NCBI RefSeq assembly: GCF_011397635.1
Contig: NC_064761.1
Span: 25,337,643 to 25,401,642, forward strand
Direction: 5' to 3'
Length of the DNA stretch: 64,000 nt
DNA from: Epinephelus fuscoguttatus
Lineage: Eukaryota > Chordata > Actinopteri > Perciformes > Serranidae
A program made the translations under genes and the position numbers. This document shows positions 38,001-49,000 of this stretch, piece by piece (the stretch's first letter is position 1; the number at the start of each line of letters is the position of its first letter). The notes beneath the pieces are model-generated. The model was not told the origin of the DNA, searched no databases, and saw only the letters and a list, made by a program, of their open reading frames with translations.

Positions 38001-38351
38001 CAACAATTTCACTCAGCAGATGTCTGCAGGTAGCATCATAAATTTAAGCCTTGAAGATATCCACGTTTATTTATTAGCGCTGTTATACACTGTGTGTTCA
38101 TTAAGTAATGACTTATTTACACAAACCGTCCCTGACTAGCAGAGCCTGTTAGCTGTAACGCGTTTGACTTTATCGTCGCTTATTAATCATGTTTAAGACA
38201 ATGTAACAGCGTCTTACCTGTAGAGACAAGGCTGGTACTTGGTTACAGCAGCAGTACAGTGCTGAATATTTATCGCTGAGGATATCCTAAAGACATTTTG
38301 AAACTGCTTGCAAAGAGTCAAAACGCGTCCTGCGGACGAGGACGCCGCCAT
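35002..38351 (-). CDS. mrpl47: Mitochondrial large-subunit ribosomal protein uL29m
   Basis: Seven exons, in transcription order: 38351-38218, 36740-36592, 36451-36391, 36309-36213, 36051-35921, 35712-35617, 35113-35002. They total 780 nt, or 259 residues plus stop (human 250). All junctions are in phase with GT-AG sites. The N-terminus [17 protein letters not shown] is a likely mitochondrial presequence. [16 protein letters not shown] and the L29 core ([18 protein letters not shown], then LLKEKNMLL) match human MRPL47 closely. A basic, helical tail follows ([10 protein letters not shown], then [14 protein letters not shown]). The protein is a component of the mitoribosome large subunit in the matrix, near the exit tunnel. 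It is head-to-head with ndufb5. Intron 1 and intron 6 carry SINE-like repeats. Confidence 0.96.
35262..35600 (+). repeat. tRNA-headed SINE-like teleost repeat, copy 1
   Basis: A tRNA-like head (GCACTGTCACCACACAGCAAG, then a degraded B-box near 35310) precedes a conserved tail with CATGTTCTCCC, ACTCCGGCTTCCTCCCACAG, CTCTAAATTGCCCGTAGG and GACCTGTCCAGGGTGTACC. It lies in mrpl47 intron 6, antisense to the gene. Copies 2 and 3 are at 37125-37352 and 56338-56700. Confidence 0.75.
37125..37352 (+). repeat. tRNA-headed SINE-like repeat, copy 2
   Basis: It has an intact B-box-like GGTTCGAACCC at 37135-37145, then the same tail as copy 1, truncated after CCAGGGTGTACCC. Found in mrpl47 intron 1. Confidence 0.75.
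37588..37815 (+). repeat. Interspersed repeat B, plus orientation
   Basis: Contains CCGAACCCCCCAACCGCTCG and ends GGGGGATTAATAAAGTAAATAA. It is matched in reverse orientation at 41250-41593. Probably the 3' part of a non-LTR or SINE family. Lies in mrpl47 intron 1. A second 3'-end-like piece with ATTGAATTGAATT follows at about 37855-37910. Confidence 0.7.
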
Positions 38352-38617
38352 TTTTGCCGTAGTCCCTCCCACATTACCCGTCATGCATTTCGTCCACTAA
38401 ATATATGTTTTTTTTTATTGTTTAACTTTTCCGAGCTATTAATATCTATTTGCGTTTTAAGTTGTATATACCACACCTAGACGACAATACATTAAAAAAT
38501 AAATAAAAACAAAAGTAAAATAAACATACCTGCCCTTATTAAAGATGGCGGTTTCCGCTTCACTCTATCATCAACGAATCAGAGGTCGCGTTGTTGAGCG
38601 GCCGTCCCACAGTAGAG
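38352..38617. promoter_or_regulatory. Bidirectional promoter of mrpl47 (-) and ndufb5 (+)
   Basis: The two ATGs are separated by 266 bp. A YY1-type AAGATGGCGG lies at 38542-38551, and a second ATGGCGGC-type motif overlaps the mrpl47 start codon on the minus strand. YY1 sites near the start are common in nuclear genes for mitochondrial proteins. The middle is AT-rich (about 38398-38520). No TATA box was assigned. Confidence 0.75.
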
Positions 38618-41600
38618 ATGGTGGGCATGAGTGTTCTCAGGTCTGCTGCTGCCTTTGCAGCCAGACTGAGTCCTCTGAAATCTGGAAACAATGCGGCAAA
38701 TTTACTCTCTCGAACAATTCCACGGACAGATAAAGGTAAGAGACACTATGGCCGTTTAAAGAGTGAGAAGTTTGAGCCTGAAGGCGGCCGTCTCTTCTTA
38801 TGACCTTGCGCTGGGGCTCGTTAGCATGCTAATGTTAGCTAGCTGGTAACGTTTGTCCTGCTGTCAACAAAAGAGTACAAAGTGCGATAGTAACGTTACT
38901 TTAGTAGTGGCAGATAGCTGCTCACTCTTATTTGTTAGCTAACAACGTTATACGCTGCCTTTTAGCCGGTGTAAAGTTAGGAATTGTTTGTGTAGTGTTT
39001 GAACTACAATTTGTCACTCTTCCCCATGTTATCATGTGTCAGTGTGTGGCTCAGTTTTCTGTCGAAATGAATTATAACATTAACGTCACATCTAATTTTA
39101 CCAACTTCTGTAATAACCCATAGTGTAAAGACCAGGAAAATATGTTTTGTAGAAACTATAACACTATATAACCCGTTTGAATCAGTGGGATGCACATTAA
39201 ACATTTTACCACACGATATTGTAAATCCTAGTTAATATTATGATATATTGTTGTAAGGATAAAGCTGTGATATTGCCCAACATTAATTTATTGACAAGAA
39301 GACACATTTTGGGAATGATCATAAATAATCTGGATGTAAGGAGGCACTGTATTTTAAGTTTACTCAGATACTACAGCCCAATAAGTTCATTCATTCATTC
39401 ACAGATTTAGTCACAAAAACAGATATAAAAAAAATACAAGAACAGTCCATAAGAAATAATGGAGATGTGAAATGGGACACCCTGATGAACTATTGTAAAC
39501 TTGAGATTAGGGGCCTAGACATGAAGCAGTTTGGCAGATTGTATTTTTTATTTTATTTTTTTTAGATTATACTTATTAATTTGAGGATCATAACTATACA
39601 AAATAAACTATACAAAATAAAGGACATGGAAGATGTACATCTCTTCATGTACATCCTCTTTTCCAACTTATTTCCGTACTAACATACAGATACAGATGAA
39701 CAAAAGTCTAAGCAAAAAGGAGGAGAAGTGAAATTGGCATATTGAGCACATAAACCTACATAGAGATGTGTTTCAAGACCTCAGTCCTACTAGTCCATAC
39801 AGTCCACTCCCAAGAGCCCCACCAATTTTGATAGTAGTCCAGAAAAGGGTCCCAAATGTGAAAAACTTGAGTGGCTGGTCCTTCAGCCAGAAGCTTATAG
39901 CCTCTAAAGGTATAGGTTCCATAGTGGGATGGTATCTGAAATCCACTGAAGAAGAACACACCTCCTTGCACTAACAAGAAGCACCTTAAACAGCTTCATT
40001 GAAGAGGGGCTAAGGTTCAGGGGCACTGACTGTATCCCAAGAATGCAAAACGTAGGGCAGATTGTATTTTAAAATGTGTTTACTAGAAAGGTGTTTAGAT
40101 TTAAGAAAAGAAAGTGCATGTAATATACAGTGGCATTTATCACTGACAAAACTCCTAAGACTAACCAAAAACCTAGAGACTAAACTACCCTAATGCTAAC
40201 TACTAAATGGCCATTTATTCTAGACATTTAGACATTTATTCTATCAGTAAACATTGGGTTCACAGGTAAGATACCATAAATAGAGACGTATGGCAGGTGG
40301 AAATAAATACTTTGTAAATGGATATGAGGGTAACTGGTTTAGAGTTTTTCCCAACTGTTTAAGGGTGTTAAACTTTACCTTACTGTTTAAGGCTCTTTTT
40401 GAAAACAGGCACAGATAATGACATTTTTACATTTTACTCAGTCTCATTCCATACCTGCAGACCTCTGGAAACCACACTAAAGGTCATACATTTAAATTTA
40501 TGTGTTTTACCCTTTATAAGATGCTTTATTCTGGTCTCATATGTATGAGAGGGAAACTCAATTGGAAAGACGTCACTATGCTAATAAAGCACCCACCTTT
40601 AAATCTGAAATCCATGGTCACCACAGTATTCCCCCGCCTTGTCTTGCAGTGGCTGTTCGTTGGGGCCATGGGAAGAAAATGTTTGTCATCAAACCTACTG
40701 ACTTCTACGACAGGAGATTTCTGCGCTTATTGGTGAGTGCTGTAACACCATTTCCTGTGATCATGATGAATTAAGGGGTGGTCCCAGCTCAAATTTGGGG
40801 GCTGCAAATAGTCCATAATAAGATCAATGCCACAGCTGTATGTGGATTCAGAAGACACTTAAGTGGAGCCCTGCCCTACCCCTACCTGCTCACTTATTTA
40901 ATGTTTTAACAAGGATACTAAAAGCCTGAAATGTCATATTACTAAGTTAAGCCCCCTAAAGTCTTTAACGTTGCGCTCCTGAAGGTATTTGCATCACTGT
41001 TATTGAATCCACCTAGTAAATAACATGCCATTATCGGCCTTATTTGAGAGCCAATTTGTACGTGTTCAAGTCATATTCATATTTCACAGATGAAGATCCT
41101 CTGGTCAGTAGCGTTTGCATTTAGCTCAGAGGTAGCGTAAGTGTAGACACATGTAATAATAACATTACATAGAGCCAGTAGTGAGCCATGCAAGAGTCAA
41201 ACCCAAAGTGGAAAGAATTTCTGTTCCAAAAATTATTCTTGTGCTTGTAGTTTAAGTTTATTTACTTTATTAATCCCCTGCGGGGAAATTCAATATTTTC
41301 ACTCTTGCTTGTCAATTACACACAGGTCCGAAAGATACACACATGCACAAACAGGACCTATACATGCACAAAGTGGAGAGATGTCAGAGTGAGGGGGCTG
41401 CCCTTGGTGAGGCGCCCCGAGCGGTTGGGGGGTTCGGTGCCTTGCTTAAGGGCACCTCGACAGTGCCCAGGAGGTGAACTGGCACCTCTCCAGCCACCAG
41501 TCCACGCTCCATATTTTGGTCCGGACGGGGACTCGAACAGGCGACCCTCCAGTTCCCAACCCAAGTCCCTATGGACTGAGCTGCTGCCGCCCCATGATAT

Positions 41601-43846
41601 TTCTTTTCTATTATATAGAAGTGCAGCGCATAAAATGTCGACTATTTTCCATAAAAGTAATAATTACTCCTGACATGGAGGCTTGGTTAGAACTCCAGTC
41701 TTAATTGCCCCTTACGCAGAACAATAGTTTTCAGCATTTCATTTTGACTTCTCATTTTTTCCTCAGCAATACTACATCCTGCTGACTGGCATTCCTGTGG
41801 TGGTCATTGTCACATGTGTGAATGTCTTTGTCGGTAAGTTTTTATTTGGATCATCTGATAATATTTGTTAATTTAAAGATGTGATTTGACGAGTAAATCA
41901 AAAGAAGCTACATGTTTCTTTGAAGTGAACTTGAGTGTGATTGTGTTGTGTAGGTGAGGCAGAACTGGTTGAGACTCCTGAGGACTACGAACCTGAGCAC
42001 TGGGAGTACTACAAGGTGTGTAGCTACTCTAATATCTTATCTCATCAGAAGTTTTTGATCTGAACTCTGGTCACTGAGAGTGAGAGTGAGTTGAGAGTTA
42101 AAAAAGTCTTTTTCCTGCCATGATTTCAATGTGCACACAGCACCGGCCTCAGGCTAAGAACGGGTCAGTGACTGTTTATTTTGATTAAATATATTTGCCG
42201 TCATTACAAATACTTGTGTTTTGTGTGTCTCTGCAGCACCCCATCACCAGGTGGATTGCACGGACCTTCTATGATTCCCCAGTGAAGGACTACGAAAAGA
42301 TGATGGCTGCGATCCAAATAGAGAAAGAAAAGGCAGACATGAGGTGAGTTTTTTCCCCCGTCACATGTAAAGGACAGAAAGCAAAGGGGCATCAAGACAT
42401 TTTTGAATGTTCTGAAACAAAGGGGAAAAAAGGATCTTATTAAAGTTGGCAGCACAAGTTGTCAAAGTTACACATCAGGAGCCAACCATGCACTTGTTTT
42501 GCATTTTGTGCACTACATCTAGTAGTTTGTGATGGTTATTGTTTGTCAGGAGGTCTGCCAGCAATTTTACTCTGCACTAAACTAAAGGTGTTAAGGAGGA
42601 AGTTTTATCTGTGGTGGAAATTTTGCCACAAGAATGAGTCTTAAAACCTGGATATGAGTTCTCAGAGTTAATGTGTTTTGTGTTTTTTGGGTGGTTAGAT
42701 GTCTAAAATAAAGTCTGTGGTTAATACAAGCTGAAGAGACTTTCACAATTTTTTCTTTGTTCAACAACATAAAATACGTCAGTAAATACCCCACTCGTGA
42801 ACTTTAAAGCTTCTATGTGTTGTAGGCGGTCGCTAACAAGAGACTCAATCAGACTACAGAGCATCATCATGCCTATCCACGCTTAGCATGTCTCTGTTGT
42901 CTTGTTTTGGTACTGACGTTTGTTCATGCAATTGAGTGTAGTTCGTTTATAGCCTAACGTTAGCTTTTTACTTATTTGTATGATTCAAAAATGATAAAAG
43001 TGGCGTTCATTTGCTGAACAAAATGTCTAAGTATCAGAATGTTTGTTTGCCACAGAGCTTATTTTCTGCAATTATCCAAAATCCAAGTGAGAAATCCCAT
43101 TGGCTTTTTGACAAGGGAGCCAGTGCAATGCCATTCTCGGAACCTTCCCTGATTTTTTTGGCATTTCGGTTTGATTTGGGTGGAGGAGGCGAATTTCCGT
43201 TTCCGACTTCGGTTTAAATTTAAGTAAATATGCTGAACCATTGCGATGGATTCAGAGTTGGCGAACTACAAACAGCCTTCAACCGGAAACTAGGGCTCTT
43301 CCGCTCTTCTTCCGGACGCAGGATCTCCGGGGTTTGCCTACAGACTCTACATTCACTGAATGTAGAGTCTGTATATAGAGACTAGTGCAATGCTAACTTC
43401 CGCGTCGGCCAACAGAAAAACATCATCCCTGGGGCACTCTGTAGCCATTTGTTTAGTCATAAAACTGTGATTTTATTATTCCAGTGTTGAACAGTAATTC
43501 TGAATGTATCTTTCCAAACTGAAACGGATTGTTTGTTAGAGATTCAGTGTACAAGCAAAAAAGAAAGTTTCAGTCTTCAGAAAAGAGACTCGTCATCATT
43601 TTCCTCTTCTCCTCACTTTGTCAAAAGGGAGTGAAAAGTGTTGTGGCACTATCCTGGGATTCACATCTCACTCTTATCAACTCCTGAAGCATGATCTCAT
43701 GATTTCCCTGCCTGTTTGTAAACAGACTGATGCAGCTGGAGGTGCGTCGACAGATGAGGCAGAAGGGAGACGGCCCCTGGTTCCAAGTGGAGACCCTCAA
43801 CAAGGAACTAATTGACAACAGCCCCAAGTCATCACCTGACAATTAA
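38618..43846 (+). CDS. ndufb5: Complex I accessory subunit NDUFB5 (SGDH)
   Basis: Six exons: 38618-38735, 40650-40732, 41767-41833, 41954-42015, 42237-42343, 43726-43846. They total 558 nt, or 185 residues plus stop (human 189). The start [13 protein letters not shown] resembles a mitochondrial presequence and parallels human [22 protein letters not shown] and [10 protein letters not shown] are conserved. One membrane segment is visible at about residues 69-89 ([20 protein letters not shown]). The C-terminus has [22 protein letters not shown] and GDGPW. The protein is a single-pass accessory subunit of the membrane arm of NADH dehydrogenase. An upstream out-of-frame ATG at 38545 could be a uORF if transcription starts before it. 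AATAAA is at 43920-43925. Confidence 0.96.
39533..40070 (-). mobile_element. 5'-truncated L1-like insertion with 15-bp target-site duplication
   Basis: GGCAGATTGTATTTT occurs at 39533-39547 and again at 40056-40070. Between them, read on the minus strand, is a short frame with [19 protein letters not shown], resembling the end of L1-type ORF2 (WDPFL-x-Y). A 3'UTR follows, ending in an A-rich tail with AATAAAATAAAA next to the left repeat. This is the layout expected from target-primed reverse transcription. It sits in ndufb5 intron 1, antisense. Confidence 0.72.
41250..41593 (-). repeat. Interspersed repeat B, minus orientation
   Basis: Begins AGTTTAAGTTTATTTACTTT and contains CGCCCCGAGCGGTTGGGGG, the reverse complement of the copy at 37588-37815, and extends further. 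Lies in ndufb5 intron 2. Open frames across it are by-products of GC-rich repeat sequence. Confidence 0.7.
43341..43371. repeat. Perfect 15-bp hairpin palindrome
   Basis: CAGACTCTACATTCA, one base, then its exact reverse complement. Located in ndufb5 intron 5 inside what may be an unrecognised MITE (about 42800-43540). Confidence 0.85.
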
Positions 43847-44479
43847 TCCAGAAGTGTCCACCATCTGTGCATCATGCCGATGAAGCTCACTGTTTGTACA
43901 TTTTTTCCCTCCGTGCGTAAATAAAGTATATATGTACTCTAAGCTATTGTCTTTATTGCCACAAACACTTTGCACCTGTTTGTCAATGCATACTCAGTCA
44001 TGTACTCTACATAGAGATGCATGCATATGTGCATAGGTGCAGTCTATTTTTTGTTGTTTTTCATCCTGAATGTGATTTATCCATATGCTTGTTTTACGCC
44101 TGAGATATGGGCTGCATATTAATGGACATTTATGGCATTTACTTAGTGCTTTTATAAACCCATGCAAGACGTTTAGCTTTATTTAGGTGCCCTAGATACT
44201 TTACATCTGTTGCATTCATCATACCTATGTGACAGTGTGTCTGTACTGTAAAATAAACACAAGCAAATGTAAAGGTTTGACAAGATTACACATTTAGATG
44301 TAGGATTTCAATAGCCTGCTCCAGTATCAAGTATTTGCCTCATAATGAACAGTTCACACATGTTCACTCTCATCCAGAGGGAAGTTGGGTGGCCACATAT
44401 TGGTCTGTCAAGAAGCACACCCTGCGTGGGATACAATATTGGCCACCCACTGCTTGTTCTGTTTATTGTACACTCACCT

Positions 44480-44960
44480 TTTGCCAAAAACCCACCTCAT
44501 CAAATCAATATCAAATCATTTCAAGTTTACTCATATAGCACATTTAGAAATAACTGCAGTTGACCAAAATGCAGTACAAAATAAAAGAATGACACACGAA
44601 TATATAGCAATAAAAAATGTACACAATTATAAAACAAGAACACTAGTAAAAATTACATACGTGAAAAAAGATTATAAAATAGTAAAAAAACAACAACACA
44701 CTACAAACGACCAAAGGCTGTTGAACGCATGTATGTTTTAAGATTTGTCTTAAGTGTCAATGGAGGGAGAGTGGAAGGCTATTCCAGAGCTTTGGAGCAT
44801 CTACGGCAAAGGCACAACCTCCCTTACCCACCAGCTTCGATTGCAGGACAGTTAAAAGACAGTATTCGGAGGATCTAAGAGGTCGGGAGTTGGAGCAGGG
44901 GCAGAGAAGTTTAGTAATATACTGACGTGCCAGCTCATGTATGGCTTTAAAAACAAAAGA
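44480..44960. repeat. Old interspersed repeat (LINE/SINE-derived)
   Basis: Phrases such as GGAAGGCTATTCCAGAGCTT and GGCAAAGGCACAACCTCCC, and GTATGGCTTTAAAAACAAAA, match a type of dispersed teleost repeat I recall. Family and boundaries are uncertain. Confidence 0.45.
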
Positions 44961-45599
44961 CCCAGTACTTTTGAGTCACCCCTCATATGTCCCCCCCAAT
45001 GTTGAAATGAAATGTACGCCCTTGGCTAATATGCTTTGCACTTCGTGAGAGTGTCCAGCAGGTGGCAGAGCTGTGCAGACAGGACGATTGTTGTCTGATG
45101 GACAAAGGACCTTTATTTATAAGATGCAGGATATTAACATTTTGTTGTGTCTCTTTTTAAGTGTGACTTCCACAATTTAGTTATTATAAATGCCAAATTT
45201 TACGAGAAATGAAGGATTTTTTAAAAACAGTTGATAATTTTATCAACTAAAGCTACTGCAGATTAATACAGATTGATGGAGTGTTTTGTTGGGGTTGTAT
45301 GATATATAAAGGAGCAGCAATTAAAATGAAAATGCACCTGATATGCATGCTTCTCCTCCATCCTGGAGAGGGAAACATGCTGTAGTAAGTGTGGGCGGCT
45401 TTATGAATCATCCTCAGAGGTGGGAGGGGCCCTTCTGGTAAAACATCCCCGTGCTGAAAGCGTCACCACAGTCAACACTAACAATGTAATATCTGCGCAG
45501 GTCAAATCTCTGTGCAAGGAGGGAAAAAATACAGCCAAAAGAACAACATTAGCCTCCTCCATGCTTTTAGCTCTGCCGCCAGTGTAGCAGCCAGCCAGC

Positions 45600-45758
45600 C
45601 TCCACCCCTCTGTCATTTTATTTTTATGTTTTTCAGCGTCACATCCCCCTGGCCGGAGGAATGTAGAGACGGAGTGCTTTAAAAATAGCATCCTCTCCTC
45701 TGACAGCGCTGCTCCGGTGGCTCCGCTGCACTGTGGTGCGAGAAGCAGGAATGCGAAG
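45600..45758 (+). promoter_or_regulatory. Probable usp13 promoter / 5'UTR
   Basis: GC content and CpG frequency rise just before the usp13 ATG. The start context GAAGATGGCTGC resembles the TISU/YY1-type SAASATGGCGGC element with one mismatch. No TATA box was found. Confidence 0.45.
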
Positions 45759-46005
45759 ATGGCTGCAGACCTCGGAGAGCTGCTGGTCCCATACATGCCC
45801 ACCATCAGAGTGCCCAGGACTGGAGACAGGGTTTTCAAGAGCGAGTGCGCTTTTTCCTTCGACTCTCCCGTAAGTGTCCACACGCACACACTGAGACAGG
45901 CAGGAGACGGTTGTTTGTGGAGACACAGGAGGTGATCAGTGTGCGTCGCAGGCGGACTGACAGTCTGACTTGGCCGGGCTAAACAACACACGTGAACCCG
46001 CTGTA

Positions 46006-46064
<59 letters not shown>

Positions 46065-49000
46065 TCCATGGCCACCTTCCCCTGTGAACCTGACAGAAAT
46101 AAATAATTAAATGTTGTTTACATCAGAGGAGAGAGGGATGGAGGGGTTTCCCTTTGTGCAGGAAGAGGTAGACGGTGCAGCTCAGGCCACATTACCGCTC
46201 CGACCACGCGCTAAAACACACACCTGCCCTCAGCTGTGAATTAATTTCAAAAGCTTCAGCAGCCCTGTCAGGGTGGAGCTGTGCTGTATGATACAGCAGT
46301 TCTGTGTGTTAGAGAGTTTACAGCCACCTTTATGGTGTTTTTAATTTATATTCTGCCTAAAATTTAACTTGAAACTGTCAGTAGTTTGTCAAGGACTGCA
46401 CCATATGATGAGATATGCAACAACATTGCTGAATATCGCAATAACGATATTAATCGCGATAAATAAGACACTAGAGTACTCAATTCTGCCTTTTTAAAGC
46501 CACATTTTTTGGTGTTTTTAATTTATATTCCGTCTAAAATTTGACTTGAAATTGTCAGTAGTTTGTCTAGGGTTGCATGATATGAGAAGAAACACAGTAC
46601 CGTTGCTAAATATCTTGATAATGATATTAAGTGCAATAAATAAGACATTAAAGTACTCAATTCTGCCTTTTAAAGCCAAATTTTTGGTGTTTTAAATTTA
46701 TATTCTGCCTAAAATATGACTTGACACTGTCAGTAGTTTGTCTAGGGCTGCACAATATGAGGAGATACTTGACAGTGTTGCTAAATATCACGATAACGAT
46801 ATTAATCGAAACAAATAAGACACTAGAGTACTCAATTCTGCCTTTTAAAGCCACATTTTTGGTGTTTTTAATTTATGGTCTGCCAAAAAATTTGACTTCA
46901 AACAGTCAGTAGTTTGTCAAGGACTGCACGATATGATGATATACGTGATAACGTTGCTGAATATCGCAATAACAATATCAACCGCATTAAATAAGAGATT
47001 AAAGTACTCAATTTTGCCTTTTAAAACCACATTTTTGGTGTTTTTTAATTTATATTCTGCCTAAAATTTGAATCAAAACTGTCAGTAGTTTGTCAAGGGC
47101 TGCAGGATATGATGAATATTGCGATAATGATATTTATCACGATAAATAAGGTACAATAATGTAGAGTACTCAGTTCTGTGTTTTTGCTGCTTTCAGCAGC
47201 CTATGCTGCTAAAATACAACAAATTCAAAGAAAAAAAAGAAAGGAAATTATTTCTAACATTTTTTATGTTATGGAATAAATTGAGCAATAAACACAAAAG
47301 GCACCAAAAAATAAACATATAAACGAGAAAAAAAACTCTCTTTAAAGTTACTCCCAACTTCATGCAATATTTGTCTTTCATGATGTGTTTTGCATGTTGC
47401 AATACAGAAAAAAAAAACATATTGTGCAGCCCTAATATTACGACAATATTTTCATCTTTATGCCTGTGTGGTCACTACAGTGAGTTTATAGTGTTGTTTA
47501 GCCGTAATAGTCTACAGCAATCAATTTATGCTGTGACTTTCTGTACAGATACTCAAATCTCAACATCATGCAATATTTTAGTCTTTCGCTATGCTAATTT
47601 TTTAAAAAATAAATACATATATATCATGCATCCCTAAATATTACTACAATATTTTCATCTTTATGCCTGTATGGTCACTACAGTGAATTTATAGTGATAT
47701 TTTTTAATCTTAATTGTGCTGTTTAGCCTTATGAGTCTACAGCAATCAATTCATGGTGTGATGTACAGTTAAATGTTTAAGACGCCTCTTGCTTCCAAAA
47801 TTGTGTCCAATTGTGAGTTTACAATGACTAAGCAAAAACTCATGCTATCCCTGGTAGTACTGTGATACTGGTAGATTGACTTAAAGTACGTTTGTAACAT
47901 GTTTTGATGTTACTGTGTCACTAGAGAGTTCATAGAAAATCTCATGACCCACATTGTGATGCACATTTATTTTGTATGTTTTCTGTTTCTTATGTGATTA
48001 AGGTATTAGTGATATTGCGTCAAAACATCATATATTTTGATTTTAACATTTTTTAAAAATGTGTGAATGTGAGAATGTACAGATTTGACACAGTTATAAA
48101 GACATGTGTCAGAAAGAAAGTCTGGGTTTTTGGCTCTCATCACTTTCTAGGCGACATACAACATAAAAACCTATTTTCTCGACTGAAACCGTTTTTAAAG
48201 GTGACTCAGCTGTCTGGAGTTCATCATGTTGGCCCGAGGACTGGTTTATTTTTGTCCTTGCACTGTTGAAGCTCATATGTCACTCTGGGCCACTTAAAGG
48301 TTTTCACAGGGGTTTATAAGGCCCACACTGATTGCAGATTTAGGTTAGTTTTAAACAGACTTATTCTTGATGGATTTTGTCTCTGACAGTTTACATGTGA
48401 AAGTGCGGTAAGGTTGTTTGCTTCTGTCTGAAAAACGAAAACCCCCGGAGGAGGTCCTACTGTATTTGTATTTTAAAACACTTTAAATGTGAGCCACTGG
48501 TCACATGTAGACAAAATGATCATACCTTTGTATCCTGTAACAAGTTTCAGATACAGTAAGTCAATCCAAGGTGTGAAACGCATGGGCCTCAGTCCACAGG
48601 CACGCATCAGCAGTTTTATGAGGAATAAGGTTACTGTGTTTTTAAACATGCAGGTATTCAGCGAGGCACTACTTTGTCAATGAAATGAATTTTAATGTCA
48701 CTGTATGTAACAGGATGCTTGTATTCTTTAGTCGAAACAACAGCAGCAGCAGCACAATTGATCTGTCAGATTGCTTGTATGAAACAAAATATCAGATATT
48801 AATCCAAATTTTTAGACATTCTTTGGCTAAAATAACATGTATAAGGTGTCTTTGACTCTGTGCGTTTACAGTAAGAAACAGGAATTTTCAGCAGCAGCCT
48901 TTTTCTCGATTAAAGTGAGATTTTTCTTTCTGTGCGAGAGTGCTGGAACAGATTTTTGGCTTGTTGACAAAGTGCGAGAAAAAGACTGTTTGAGCAAGAA

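Larger units (their letters stand above)
43847..45758. other. Gap between ndufb5 and usp13
   Basis: Contains the ndufb5 3'UTR and AATAAA (43920-43925), an old interspersed repeat at about 44480-44960 with phrases such as TATTCCAGAGCTTTGGAGC, and the usp13 promoter region. No further gene was seen. Confidence 0.65.

Noticed and set aside
41305-41673. 122-codon frame with [14 protein letters not shown], also seen inverted at 37601-37963
   Set aside because: Both are translations of interspersed repeat B, so they are repeat-derived and not genes.
45401-46075. 224-codon minus-strand frame opposite usp13 exon 1
   Set aside because: It is created by the (GT)n microsatellite and the antisense of the GC-rich usp13 first exon; there is no homology or codon structure of its own.
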